57,395 nt of DNA, from the NCBI GenBank assembly GCA_030407315.1, contig JALQPE010000380.1:1-57395 (forward strand), read 5' to 3'. The notes beneath the pieces were generated by a model. The model searched no databases. It worked only from the letters and a program-made list of their open reading frames with translations, and was not told where the DNA came from. The stretch comes from Asparagopsis taxiformis (Eukaryota; Rhodophyta; Florideophyceae; Bonnemaisoniales; Bonnemaisoniaceae). The position numbers and the translations under genes are program-made. Positions within the stretch are counted from its first letter, which is position 1; each line of letters starts with the position of its first letter. Positions 31,956 to 43,089 of this stretch are shown one piece after another.

Positions 31956-32654
31956 ACCAGCAAATTTCATGGTCTGGACCATTAGAAATTAGTGGAATGA
32001 CAAACCATCAAAAAATCCCAGAAATTACCGGCGCCGTGCCATAGATTAGTAGTGGAAATACCGTAAAGAATATAGTGGAATGAAACTGCGCCGTGGGAGT
32101 GGGTATAAGCACCGTGACATGGTGGAATTTTCCAGTACTGTACGGAAAAATAACAATGGAAAGGACAAGGACACGTCGCGTTGGTCATGACAGTGACCGG
32201 AGGTGGCATATTCCACGATTTTTATAATTTCCATGCTGGAATGACGAAACGAGGGAACCATATGTGTGACAGTACCATGTTGGACTCGAACCATGAACTT
32301 GGATGGTTACGCCGGTCTGTACTACAGATGGCATTCGTAGCAGTGTAGTGAGGCTAGAGTGATGGACTGGTACTGACTGTTCCAACGCGCCATACCCTTC
32401 GATAGCGTCACGTTTTGGGCGTCCATGAGGAATAATATATCATATGGAAGAGGCGAAATGCAGAGTGTATGACGTTAACTAGCTAATCTCGATATGGCCA
32501 TTGTTGTACCATAGGTAGGGTATGGTGGAAATTGTAGGCAATTGTACTTGAGTTTAGTTTTTCTAGTATTACTTAGTACAGAATGGAACCATCTATGTTG
32601 ATTTTTAGCACAGATACTACAGCATAGTTATTATCAAAGTCGCTAAATTTTTAA
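31956..32654. other. Gene-free AT-rich stretch
   Basis: No supported ORF or clear repeat. Words like TAGTGGAATGA and GTGGAAA recur. It separates the LTR-like insertion from block C. Confidence 0.4.
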
Positions 32655-32879
32655 ATGAAGTCACTCCCCGCATACATAGGATTGACCGGAATAGTGAGTT
32701 TCGCCCTGGCTTTAAGCGTGACTAGTATCTTGAACGCAGTAGTAGAGTGTTTGACAACTTGTATGGCAGTAGGGAACAAGGTAGTGATTTCGTATCATAC
32801 TATAAAAATGAAAAAATTGGACGTTACAGACATGGGTGAAGTAGTATCTAGTGAAGAAGTCGACGAAGACTTGTCCTAA
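32655..32879 (+). CDS. Small possible membrane protein (74 residues)
   Basis: ATG at 32655 with a hydrophobic helix over residues 5-33 (YIGLTGIVSFALALSVTSIL) and an acidic C-terminus (EEVDEDLS). It ends 49 bp before the Tudor-like gene. No family is recognised and no counterpart is seen in the other blocks, so it may be a chance ORF. Confidence 0.25.
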   Translation: MKSLPAYIGLTGIVSFALALSVTSILNAVVECLTTCMAVGNKVVISYHTIKMKKLDVTDMGEVVSSEEVDEDLS

Positions 32880-32928
32880 ACAAAATTGCAGATAGTGCGT
32901 TGTAGTATCTTTATTTTGTGGAGCAACT

Positions 32929-34622
32929 ATGACTAGGCGTGAATCATTGCGAATTAGGCGACAGAGCGAAAAAGCGAAAGCTGGCCGTGAGCGTGAGCGA
33001 GCAGCGGCCGTAGATGCACTTCCCTGTGTCGGCTCGCAAATAGACGTATGGTTCCAAGTGGGTGATGACGCAATATGGTGGAAGGCTACTGTTGTGGAAA
33101 TCAAACTTCCTGAGCAGTATCCTGTCTGCAGTGGTAAGCCGTCAGTGGGAGACCGCATCGATGTAGACAGAGGAGATGGCGTGTACACGCCTGGTGTGGT
33201 GGAGCACAATGGACAGGATGTGGGTGATGCAATTGTGAGGTTGACGACGGAGGAAAAGGATATTGCAGTGATGGAAGTATCAAAGTGGCGGTACTCGGAT
33301 GCTGTGAAGCCAAGGCACGATGAAATGGTGGTTGCGGAAGGCAGATTGTTATATGATGCTATCCCTGAAAGGAATTACCTTTGTGTTTCCTACGAACATG
33401 TAAAATTTCTGATGGGAAGTAAGTTAATTCCGGGGGTCAGCCACCGACACAGTGGCGAAGGAGCAACAGAGAGGTTGTGGACTACGAAGCGGTGGGAGTA
33501 GAATTTCATGAACAATCAGATGGAGAATCTGAAGCGATATCACCGCATAGGAAGAAGCAAAAAGTGGAATCAGCACTTGACGCCAACACATACGGTAGTA
33601 TGGAGACAAGGCTGAGAACACTAGAAAATATAATGCTTTCTGGAAATGGTAGCGAGTGTCGGCTTGGTTGGAGCGGAATGGTTCGAAATTGTGGATCAAC
33701 AGTATCAGCTGGTAAGGTTTTATTGATGCTCTTACAGCGTGCGGTAGAGAAAGTTGTGGAACAGGTTAATCGAAGCACTTTGTCAAACTCAGGTGGCGGC
33801 TACCCACATAGTAAGATTGACGGTGCATGTACAAGTGGAACGGCTATTAGCGGACCGGTGCAGATTCCCATCTCATTGAGCACTGAGTTATTCCGGGAAA
33901 TGCTAAAGGGAACAGCAGAAATCTATGGAGGGGGGTATTACAAAGTGTACCCAGGGCTTCACGCGGCAGTGGCTGGAAATGGTGGGGAAGCTTTGAACAT
34001 TACGTGTTCCAGTTTTGCAACACTATCAGATCTGCTAGGATTAGGGCACCGATGGCGAACCGAGTGTCTGGTTCAAAGGCGTAACATCAGCAACTCGGAA
34101 GTGGAGGACAATGAAGAGTGTAGTTACATGAACGGTTGGGCGAGGTCATGTGGTTTGCGGTTGTTTGGTACGATATTGTGCTCGGGAATGATGGAAGCAC
34201 AGTCGACATCTGTTGCAATTGGCAGTAGCTCATTCTGCAGTGCGGAAACAACATCAAAAGTGTGGTGTCTAATTCGAAAAAGTAGTGCTGTGGTCCAAGG
34301 TGAATACGTGCACGGAATGGAGCTGCAGAAATGTCCTTTGACATGTGATGTGCACGGGAGGAGCGACGGTGAAGGGAGTCTGGAAGGGTGGAAAAGCGAA
34401 GGAAAGAAATGTTTCCGTATAGAATGGGAGCCTGCGATGCAAAGAAAGCGAGGAAAAGCGGGGGATGTACTGTGGGGATCTCTGAGAGTTCATATGCCGT
34501 ACGTCGTATTCCGTGGTGTGGAAGAACCTTGTCGTATAGACAAGTTGATAACAGAAGATGTAGTGAACGACGTGGTAGGGTATAGAGCGTCAGAGAAGAA
34601 GGCAGAGGAGTACATTAAATGA
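32929..34622 (+). CDS. Tudor-like/coiled-coil protein of the repeated gene set (block C), one frame break
   Basis: ATG at 32929. A basic N-terminus (RRESLRIRRQSEKAKAGRER) is followed by two possible Tudor-like repeats: GSQIDVWFQVGDDAIWWKATVV, and GDRIDVDRGDGVYTPGVV with DIAVMEVSKWRYSD. The frame changes near GG 33473-33474; one more G continues it into a nuclear signal (HRKKQKVES), a short coiled coil (METRLRTLENIML) and a Gly/Ser-rich C-terminal domain ending with GDVLWGSLRVHMPYVVF, which parallels the block B paralogue. Its 3' end overlaps the convergent coiled-coil gene by 8 bp (34615-34622). A methyl-mark reader role is inferred from fold resemblance only. Confidence 0.5.
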
Positions 34623-36438
34623 TGCCAGCAGTTGGATGAATCAGAAATACTTTAGTGCAGATGATGAATGCATTGCAAAGCAGAACTAGTTGAGCGTTGG
34701 GACTTTTCCTAGAACTACTAATGAACCATACCGATATAAAGTTTCTAATCAAAGCAGTACTACACATTAGAGAAATACCAAGCTCGTCATCCTCCTGTAG
34801 AGGGATGCAATCAGGATTGGAAACGCGCCTGTCTGCCGTGTTTTCAAAGGAAAGTTCGGTTTGTACGATGCTTGAATCGAAACGTACAGACTCATATTCT
34901 TCAGCAGTGAGATTTCTCTTCTTTCTGATGATTCCGAACAGGCAATCACCTCCCATGAGGTAGTCCCGCAGCTCTAGATGCCCCCATGCAACTCGCAAAG
35001 GGAATCCATCTTTCCCGAATTGAGGTGTAGGTAACTTGCTGAGGGCCGCATTGAATAAACCTTGGAGACATATTGCCATCTGATAACAAGCTTGAATGGC
35101 ATGGGGCTCATGACAAAGCATCTCCAGTTGTGTGCATTGACAGAAACTGCATAACAATATCATAGCTAAAGTAAGAAAAGAGAATGAACATACAGCCAAT
35201 TTCTCCACCGGATTCTGCGCAGTTGTAATGTTTCCATTAGCGATACCGCCGCTTACCTGAACTTTGTAAGTAACCTGAACGTGGAGCTCGGGACGGCTGA
35301 GAATGAAATTTGAGAAGATGGAATCATTTTTTGAATACACTTTCAGAGCGTCTTCTCCTGTTCCGTAAGCTTTCGACGTTGTCGGAATCGAGTCAGGTGG
35401 ACACATGTCCGACGTTGACACATCAGAGTCGAGTGGAACAGCAATAGTTGCCTTCATATCTCGGTGGATGAGGAAGAATGCTTGCTTGACCAATTCCATT
35501 TTCATTTGCTTACGGGAACTGTTGAAGAACTGGGTGAGCTGCCGTAGAGCAGAGGTAATAATCGGAATGGATTGTATATCCGACGGTGACAGGTTGGGCA
35601 TAGCGGAAGACGAATAGGAGGACGTAGATGCACGGCGTGCTTCTCCTTTTGAACCAGACAGTCGCCGACGCTTCGAAGATCCAACCTGCAAACTCGTGGT
35701 CTGTTCTATGTTGCGTTCCGCCTCTTTGGGCATCGAAATATCCGTAGCATCCAAAAGAGCGCGCTGCGAAATGTGCAGCCAGGATGGTTTATCGATGGGC
35801 ACAATTGTTGCATTCCGTAGTGCATAATCTCTCGAGATAGTATTGCTGTTCAAGTCCTCTTCTTCGCCGGGGTCCAGGATGCCGGCATTCCTGGTGGCCG
35901 AGTCCTTCCATCGTACAATTCTGTCATTCGCCATCGAAATAAATGCTGTTCCGACAATAGAGCGTTTTAAGAATATATGCCGTTTCCCAACCGCAGTGCC
36001 AATTAGAGATTTCTTGGATTGTCTTACCTCTGCATTAGAACTGGAAGTCTGCGAAAACGACAATGCAGCAAGTAGCAATGTTGTGCATGACTTCACTTGC
36101 GCGGTTTCGTCAGACCTTGCATTCAGGTTTCTGAACAAACTGGGATCCACTGAAGTTTTGGTAAGCTCTGCAACGGTTCGGAAAGCGACGAATCTAGATG
36201 TCACATGCCTATTGTTGAACAAAGAGGACTCTAGAGTGGTAATTTGACCTGATCTTCTTGATCTCTCCTCGAGAACTACTGAAGGTACAGTGTTTGTCCC
36301 TGCAGCAGCCGAGGTCATGTACCGAATGCAAGCAAGCTCCATTTCAATGGACGAAAAGGAGTCGCGCATATACTGTTCGAGGGATGCAAACTGTTCCTCA
36401 AACTTTGCAAACCTTGACAATGATAATTTATCTCGCAT
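34615..36438 (-). CDS. Coiled-coil protein of the repeated gene set (block C), intact
   Basis: ATG at 36438, 607 residues without a break, the best reference for this family. Residues 8-40 form a coiled coil (AKFEEQFASLEQYMRDSF). A Ser-rich region follows, with IVRWKDSATRNAGILDP near 174-190 as the counterpart of the conserved block in the other two copies. SSKRRRLSGSKGEARR at 254-269 is a likely nuclear signal. The C-terminal half holds HVQVTYKVQVSGGI and a Cys-containing hydrophobic helix (LAMILLCSFCQCTQLEML). It always occurs as the convergent partner of a Tudor-like gene or of a transposase. No match to a known family. Confidence 0.7.
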   Translation of the reverse strand: MRDKLSLSRFAKFEEQFASLEQYMRDSFSSIEMELACIRYMTSAAAGTNTVPSVVLEERSRRSGQITTLESSLFNNRHVTSRFVAFRTVAELTKTSVDPSLFRNLNARSDETAQVKSCTTLLLAALSFSQTSSSNAEVRQSKKSLIGTAVGKRHIFLKRSIVGTAFISMANDRIVRWKDSATRNAGILDPGEEEDLNSNTISRDYALRNATIVPIDKPSWLHISQRALLDATDISMPKEAERNIEQTTSLQVGSSKRRRLSGSKGEARRASTSSYSSSAMPNLSPSDIQSIPIITSALRQLTQFFNSSRKQMKMELVKQAFFLIHRDMKATIAVPLDSDVSTSDMCPPDSIPTTSKAYGTGEDALKVYSKNDSIFSNFILSRPELHVQVTYKVQVSGGIANGNITTAQNPVEKLAVCSFSFLTLAMILLCSFCQCTQLEMLCHEPHAIQACYQMAICLQGLFNAALSKLPTPQFGKDGFPLRVAWGHLELRDYLMGGDCLFGIIRKKRNLTAEEYESVRFDSSIVQTELSFENTADRRVSNPDCIPLQEDDELGISLMCSTALIRNFISVWFISSSRKSPNAQLVLLCNAFIICTKVFLIHPTAGII

Positions 36439-36668
36439 TTCAGCTCGAAATGATGGGATGTTCCACGTCCGGGAGAGGAGAATTGAGGTGCACGAGCAAA
36501 TTGATTATCCAACGGGAAAGATAAATAGAAAGACTCGCGGGAAATGTCTGTCGTAAGCAGACCAATCATGTAACGGAGAAGTGCAATGGTAGTGCCGTTA
36601 CGAAATATGAGGGCTGTAACGGTCCTCGGCATACTGAGAAGCAGTGAAACCAGCAATGTAGGCTCGAG

Positions 36669-36790
36669 TTGAAATTTGGTAATTTTTATGGTCTAAAATT
36701 GCTGCAATAAAAAGCGATCTACCATTGTGCACTTTGCTAGATCGCTTTTTACTGCAGTAATTTCAGGCCGTAAAAATTACCAAATTTCAA
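36669..36790. repeat. Fold-back element F1
   Basis: A 122-bp near-perfect palindrome. The ends are TTGAAATTTGGTAATTTTTA and its complement; inner arms include AAAAAGCGATCTA and TAGATCGCTTTTT around a GTGCACTT centre. It is the same family as F2-F5. Confidence 0.85.
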
Positions 36791-37334
36791 CTGTACAAAC
36801 CATGACGGCCAACAATACATGACGTAGTATTTTACCACCGCTTATTCTGCTCAGAGACTGTGAAGGTGCGGCACTGGGAAACTCGGTGAGCTATTCGGCC
36901 GTATACTTTGGTAATACACGACCGGGAATTTGTACGTAGCAGAGCACATTGGTGCCCCGCAATGTTAACGACAGCAAAGCTAACTTTTTTGCTCTGTGCA
37001 TTCCAATATGCGCAGAGTGCAATAAGCAGAGCAAGTGATAGCCCCCTTACTCTGCAGCACACATGTATAACATTGCGCAATTTTACACACTAGTGCACTT
37101 GTCAGCATGCTGAACAGCAGTACGACGCCATCATCATGCGCTGGAATGTATCGTAGGACGTCCGCGAAGTTAGTTAAAAGTCTAGACTAGTTTAACGATC
37201 GATATCCAAAACTAGGAATTCCCAGCAAGATTTATTCGTAAAAGAAGAATCTGATGATTATCGTTCCATAAACTAGTCAGACGTTTCAGTTGGTTAGTCC
37301 TGGAATAAAGCATGAACGATTAGAGCGGTGCTTT

Positions 37335-37450
37335 AAATTTGGAAATTTTTCATTCTGAAATTACTGCAGCAAAAAGTGATCTAGCCAAGTGCACTTTGCT
37401 AGATCACTTTTTACTGCAGTAATTTCAGAGCGAAAAAAATTACCAAATTT
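37335..37450. repeat. Fold-back element F2
   Basis: A 116-bp palindrome of the same family, with inner arms AAAAAGTGATCTAG/CTAGATCACTTTTT around GTGCAC. It lies 360 bp upstream of the methyltransferase-SET start. Confidence 0.85.
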
Positions 37451-37809
37451 CAATTGTGAATCGAGAACGAGTCTTGCTACTATTATTTCTCTACTATCTC
37501 CTTGCCATTCGCGCTCGTTGAAGTTAGTTTACTGGCACAGAGTGCAAGCGACTTACGCACCCCTTCCAAACTAGTACAAACTCCTACTCTAATCCCTGCA
37601 ATACAACTCTGGCTTCTGTCGCCATCCTCACGTCCCCTCGCGAGATATCGGCGGCGTGTCGGTTCCAGAATTTCCGATTTCGAATTTATTGGCGCCGCGT
37701 GGACTTTGGAGGGCGTGGACTTCCAGTCCGCCCTTTGATCGTCGAAAACTTTCCCCACTCATCTTTTTCCATTCTCCCTGCTCTCCCTTTTCTCTTCACC
37801 TCACAAGTA

Positions 37810-40800
37810 ATGGCGGAAGTACGACGGCGACATGGGCTCGTCGTAACACGCAGCGAAAATGGACCAACAGAACCGCATGATTTGTACGGAGACGGAACAA
37901 TTCTCTGGGTGGATCCGGCGCGCGTTGTTTCAATTCCAGCGATTGAAGGGGCTGCCACTCCTGCCTCTGATATTCCCCGCGGAACGCACCTAAACTTCGA
38001 TGCTCTCTATCTGTACGGTACCATAGCGGAAAACGGGGACGTTACCCTGGTTGGAGGTATGGACGTGTGCGAAGAGGTATTGTCACGCCCCCGAACCAAG
38101 ACTTCAAGGTATTTACTCCGCATGTGCTATGAGTCTATTTCCACCAAACCGCATACGCTTGCCTTGATTCTGTATCACATTCTGGAGAGCGAAAGGACAA
38201 TTCCGTTCTACGAAAGTGTGTCAATTGTAGCTTACATGCGGGACTGCTGGCATAATAGAGAGAAGGACGAGGATAACGTTCCACTCGAAGAACGTTCACT
38301 CTCAGCGTTCCGAAGGGCTGTGGGCAGTCTGTACAGATTCAATCTACCATCTCTAGAAGCCATCGTAATCGTTGACAGGTGGTTTTCATATGCGTACCAC
38401 CGCCACACGTTTAACATTGTGCAATCAGTGCGGAACTTCACGAGTACTGGTGATGATGGCAATACAGAGCTTGATACAAGAGTATGGGATCTGTTTCTTA
38501 CCAGCTGTGGGATGCAGGATTTGTCGGTATCGTTCTTTATTCCGGTGTACATCAATGAGCGTGATGAGCCAAGGGGTGTAGAAATTTCAACGAAAAGCTC
38601 CCAGAGTCCTCGTCCCTCAGGTCCAGTGTTCTATGAATACCACAACCATAACGCACAGGAAAGGACAGCTATTGGACGAGATGCGTACTCCAGACAAACT
38701 CTGGCTTGTCAATTCTTTGTTTCACACGTTCAGGAAAGGGCTACAGAACATGGTAACTGGGCAACTCCAAGATATTCCCCGTCTTTCCGGAAAGTTGTAT
38801 TTCTCATGGGATTGATTCAGATGGATCGAGACTGGAATTTGCGAGTAGAAACGCGCCCACGGCAACGGACAAGAACCAGGTCTGCGGCTAGATTGACAGC
38901 GCTAATCAAAAAGGACAGTCCTTTTACGGCACAGCGTCTGGGATATGGGGTTCATCAGGTTCTGGCAGCATGGGATGAGTTGGCAAAATCCTTGGGGTCA
39001 GGCGGTGCAGAAGAGCTCCTACAACCTTACCTTCTTTACGACCAGAGACTGTTTACGTACCACGTCCTGGACTCGGAAAATAGGGGCTTTTCACCGCTTC
39101 GAGAGCTGAAGACCTTGTTGCATGGCAGAGGAGCTGTTCGAAGAGTGCAACACTCGGCAAGCATTTCAAGTGCTGCTGTCCATCGTACGCTGCTGCAAGA
39201 CGCTCAGATGCGCCTCTGTGCAAAGTCATTCTGGGAACACTTAATGGCAATATGTCGCAATGACAAATTGTTCGACCTATCTGTCTCGGCTCCGCAAGAT
39301 ATACCGTTCATACAGAGCTTCCAGCCGTCCCCCGGTTCCCCGGTTTCCGGGAGGTTCACGACTATTCCGGCACTGGCGATGGTGGAAAGGCAGCTCACAG
39401 CGTTCAGCCTCACAGAAGAGCCGCAATCAACGCCCGACCCAAATGAGGAGCTGTTCAGAGAAATGGAGACGACAGCTTCTCCAGTGCGGGAATCTTCAGT
39501 AACCCGACAGGTGTCGGAAGCCGTGTCCGCGAACCCGACTAAGCGTAGGCGTCTAGAGGTCAGTACGATCGGTGCAGCAAGCTCAGGAGCTAACCCGGCT
39601 AGAAGCAACACCGGTCCAAACGAAGCTGATGTGAACTCCATGCGGGTCGAAGAGGAAGTGTTAATTCCTGCGGAACTGGAGAACATGAAAGGATGTTTCC
39701 TACATACATTCAACTGTAGTTTCCGAGACCTTCTGAAAAACTACGACGCCGTTGACAATCCTGGTAAGCCGCAAATCCGGGAAGGTGCTCAGTTGGTCCT
39801 CACTGACCCGCCGTACAATACTAGGCGTATTTCCGGCAGAGGAAACTCTGGTTACGATGTCCTCCGTCAGGAAGAAATCGAAGACACGGTAGCTGAAATT
39901 TCCAAGGTGACGCGCAAGGGTGGTCATGTTCTCATATTCACATCTGCTGCTCTGTTCTACAATTGGGTTTACGAGCTCCGCAAAGTGAAGTACTCTGCCG
40001 GCTATCCTATGTTTGCCGTTGATTCGCAGCCTATTGTGTGTACTCGGAGTCCGACACATTTCACATCCCCCCGTATCGTATCACGACAAGTTTGTTGAAT
40101 ATGGTGGAGTTGGTCGTACATGCCACCAAGCTCGGCAAGGGGAGAGAAGGCTGGGGGATGGTTAATTACCGAAATGCCGGATACATACCTTCTAGATTCA
40201 AGGCTTGGACAAATGTCATCGACAACATCCCGCGGATCACTGCGTCGGAGACGGTGAAATATATGGACAAGGACAAGAAGAAGGTTCCGTTGCGCCCCGA
40301 CCAGAAGACCGTCGCTCTCATGCAAGAGCTCATTGGGCGTTTCTCAAACCAGGGCGACTTGGTTGTTGACATGTTTGCTGGAACTTTCTCAACTGCTGTT
40401 GCATGCCTGACAATGCACCATGGTCAGTACAGGAGGTTTGTCGGGTGTGAGAAGTTCAAGGATTGCTACGAACTGTCTCTTCCTAGAGTCAACGTCGCAT
40501 TTCTCCCCCAGGTCTCTATTGGGAACTTTGCCCAGCAGTCCACGACTGCCCTACAGCAGCTGGCTTCTGCTCGTCTGGGAACTTCGGAAGAGAGTTCATC
40601 ATTGAAGACAACCTCAAAAGTGCCCATTTCAACCAAACTTCCGCCCCACCTCATCAGCTTTCTTACTGGCATCTGGTGCATTCCGGACCAGCACAAGGAG
40701 TTGACAGACCAACCCATTGATAAGTGGCCACAATCGCTGCTGGGTTTGTTGTCTACCGTGGATATTAAAACCCTGCTGTCAATAGACGCGATGGCACACA

Positions 40801-41294
40801 ATGTATACGTCGCAGCGTCAACGATTCCTTCGGCTGGTGACGGTCTGTTTGCAAGAGTGGATATTGATCCTGGAGATATCGTAGGGTACTATTTTGGGTC
40901 TGTGGTTTACAAGGATTTGTACAAGGCGAAGTTGAAGACTTTCGGTACTGGACCTACTTCGTTCTCGATTGAGCGTTTCCAGAAGTACGCTGTTCAAATT
41001 AAGGATGCAAATGTGAAATGTCTGATGCCATCCACGTCTGCAAGTCCAATCTTCATTGTTCCATTAGAGTATTGTGCGGCATCGAAAATCAACGACCCAA
41101 CGTTTGTGGACCCAGCGGAGGGAACTGAGCGTCCGTCGCGTTCTGCTAATGTTAGTTTCTCTTCCCCCATACAAGAAGTTCTTGATGAGACCTCTGTATC
41201 AACCTATCAAGTTGTATGCGTCACTGCCAATGTGCCCATTTCAGCTGGCTCAGAGTTATTCATCGAGTACGGACACGGATACTTTTCCGTATAA
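37810..41294 (+). CDS. DNA methyltransferase-SET fusion, block C, one frame break
   Basis: ATG at 37810 after a CT-rich leader; an upstream in-frame GTG is not used here. The helical N-terminal domain is longest in this copy (to about 39300) and shares GVHQVLAAWDELAK and LQPYLLYDQRLF with the paralogues. The methyltransferase part has catalytic DPPY at 39805-39816 and, after a break at CCCCCC 40067-40072 (one C short), the SAM motif GDLVVDMFAGTFST near 40354-40395. SET runs from about 40800: VAASTIPSAGDGLFA, SKINDP, SANVSF and GSELFIEYG to the stop at 41294. All catalytic motifs of both enzymes are present if the frame break is an error. It is followed by ParB-like, zinc-finger and oxygenase genes on the same strand. 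Confidence 0.75.
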
Positions 41295-41441
41295 CCAGTA
41301 CCCTGTCAGGAGAAATGTTGAGAAGTAAATGTTTTCCCATCTTCCTTTAAACTCTGTTCATAGAATTGTAGTTCAAGTACGTGTATGCGAGACAGGATGG
41401 AAATCCTTGCACAAGTCTCCTAAACGACGTAAAATCCTAGC
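41203..41441 (+). repeat. Left arm of an inverted duplication (SET 3' end)
   Basis: The last ~90 bp of the SET coding region and the following UTR are repeated in reverse complement at 42079-42317. In the right arm the SET reading frame carries a stop and other changes, so that arm is a pseudogene fragment. Confidence 0.8.
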
Positions 41442-41564
41442 GTAAAATTTGGTAATTTTTTTGGCTGTGAAATTACTGCAGTAAAAAGCGATCTAGCTTG
41501 TGCACTTAGGTAGATCGCTTTTTACTGCAGTAATTTCAGAGCCAAAAAAATTACCAAATTTTAC
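41442..41564. repeat. Fold-back element F3
   Basis: A 123-bp palindrome with ends GTAAAATTTGGTAATTTTTT and complement, inner AAAAAGCGATCTA arms and a GTGCAC centre. It lies just downstream of the methyltransferase-SET gene, so F2 and F3 bracket that gene. Confidence 0.85.
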
Positions 41565-41586
41565 AGTCTAGCTTGTGGCGGCTGTG

Positions 41587-41723
41587 GTGCCTTTTCGGCG
41601 ACTGCTCTAGTCTGAGCTCTAGTCTGCACTCAACACGACCGTTGCTTCAATGATGTCATTAAGCAAAATGGTATGGCTTAAGTTCACTTTCTACAATACA
41701 CGGTCTTTGACGCAGCTCGACTA
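41587..41723 (+). repeat. Second segment of the inverted duplication
   Basis: The sequence from GTGCCTTTTCGGCGACTG to CGGTCTTTGACGCAGCT reappears in reverse complement at 42323-42442 with small indels. Confidence 0.75.
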
Positions 41724-42033
41724 TGTATGATGGTTCTGTACCACACCTTGTGGGTGTCACGATTGTTTGCTCGCAAGCGCAAGTAGCTCCACTAAGGGAG
41801 GGACAGACCAGAACATGTATTCGTGGTCATGCTTCGTGCATTACCATACGGTGTATTTAGATTAGTTCATGTACATCCGGGTGAATGTAGCGATGGAAAA
41901 GTAGAGGAACAACTACATTGCATTGCTCGCTGGCATCCGTTCCGATGGTTGAGATGCCCGAAACAGAGGGTATTGGTCCGCGGTATGAGGGGAGATGTGC
42001 AAGGCAAGTGCCACAGGCGCCACAAGCTAGACT

Positions 42034-42078
42034 GTAAAATTTGGTAATTTTTTTGGCTCTGAAATTACCAAATTTTAC
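42034..42078. repeat. Fold-back element F4, centre deleted
   Basis: Only the outer arms of the family remain (45 bp): GTAAAATTTGGTAATTTTTT joined to GAAATTACCAAATTTTAC. This fits deletion of the hairpin centre within the inverted copy of F3. Confidence 0.8.
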
Positions 42079-42442
42079 GCTAGGATTTTACGTCGTTTAG
42101 GGGACCTGTGCAAGGATTTACATCCTGTCTCGCATACACTTATTTGAATTCTATGAACAGGGTGTAAAGGAAGATGGGAAAACATTTACTTCTCAACATT
42201 TCTCCTGACAGGGTGCTGGTTACACAGAAAAGTATTTCGTGTCCGTACTCGATGAATTACTCTGAGCCAGCTGAAATGGGCACATTGACAGTGACGCATA
42301 CAACTTGATAGACACAGTCAAGCTGCGTCAAAGACCGTTTATTGTAGAAAGTAAACGTAAGCCATTCTGTTTTGCTCAATAAAATCATCGAAGCAACGGT
42401 CGCGTTTAGTGCAGGCTAGAGCAGTCGCCGAAAAGGCGCCAC
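42079..42442 (-). repeat. Right arm of the inverted duplication (SET fragment plus flank)
   Basis: 42079-42317 mirrors 41203-41441 and 42323-42442 mirrors 41587-41723. The segment order is not a simple mirror, so a rearrangement followed the duplication. Divergence of several percent shows it is not recent. Confidence 0.75.
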
Positions 42443-42462
42443 GGGTCAGCTCAAGATGCGCT

Positions 42463-42583
42463 TAAAATTTGGAAATTTTTTTCGCTCTGAAATTACTGCA
42501 GTAAAAAGTGATCTACCTAAGTGCACAAAGCTAGATCACTTTTTACTGCAGTAATTTCAGAGCGAAAAAAATTTCCAAATTTA
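42463..42583. repeat. Fold-back element F5
   Basis: A 121-bp palindrome of the same family, with ends TTAAAATTTGG/CCAAATTTAA that might reflect a TTAA target. It lies 500 bp upstream of the ParB-like start. Confidence 0.85.
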
Positions 42584-42739
42584 ATGCCCATCCTCCATTC
42601 TCTCCATGACCGTTCAATATGAGTTCTGATTGATTAGGACGCAACCGGCGGATATTATGTTCATTAGTTGTTATCTTGCGCTGTCCCACGGTCCTGTTTG
42701 GACAACCTTCAAGTGCATACCTTACACGACCATCCATTT

Positions 42740-43089
42740 CTTCTTTCTCGGCTCCTACTCATCTGCTACTCTCTCTGCTTCTTCTGCACCTGAAAAGTAA
42801 TCCCGATCGAGGACTTCCCCCTACGAGACGCACTGTTCCGCTCTCTCTCTCTCTCTCTTTCTCTCTTTCACTCCCTACACCAATCTCTCCACCTCTACCT
42901 GCCTCTCTCTGCCAACCTTTCAGGGATCCTCTCTACCACTTCATTGCCAATCTCTCTGGTACTATCCACCACTCTCGCCCTCCCACTGTCTCTCTAAAGC
43001 GACAGTCTTTCTCTCCTCGACCATCTCTGTTCTCCTATCCCCCTCTCTTTCTCACTACACTTCCGCGCTACCCGCTCGGCAAAAACAAC
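42740..43089 (+). promoter_or_regulatory. CT-rich leader/promoter of the block C ParB-like gene
   Basis: About 350 bp of pyrimidine-rich DNA, including a (CT)n run at 42842-42860, directly precedes the ATG at 43090. The genes at 11595 and 37810 have shorter leaders of the same kind, so this looks like the core promoter or 5' UTR type of these genes. Confidence 0.45.

Larger units (their letters stand above)
36439..37809. other. Divergent region between coiled-coil and methyltransferase-SET genes
   Basis: It holds two fold-back elements (36669-36790 and 37335-37450) and, in the last 60 bp, a pyrimidine-rich leader before the ATG at 37810. No other gene is supported. Confidence 0.6.

Noticed and set aside
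37699..37809. N-terminal extension of the block C methyltransferase-SET from a GTG
   Set aside because: The stretch is a CT-rich leader and its translation has no counterpart in the paralogues; the ATG at 37810 is preferred.
42676..43089. N-terminal extension of the block C ParB-like gene
   Set aside because: It translates to Leu/Ser/Pro low complexity from a pyrimidine tract, so I treat it as leader; the ATG at 43090 begins the protein-like sequence.
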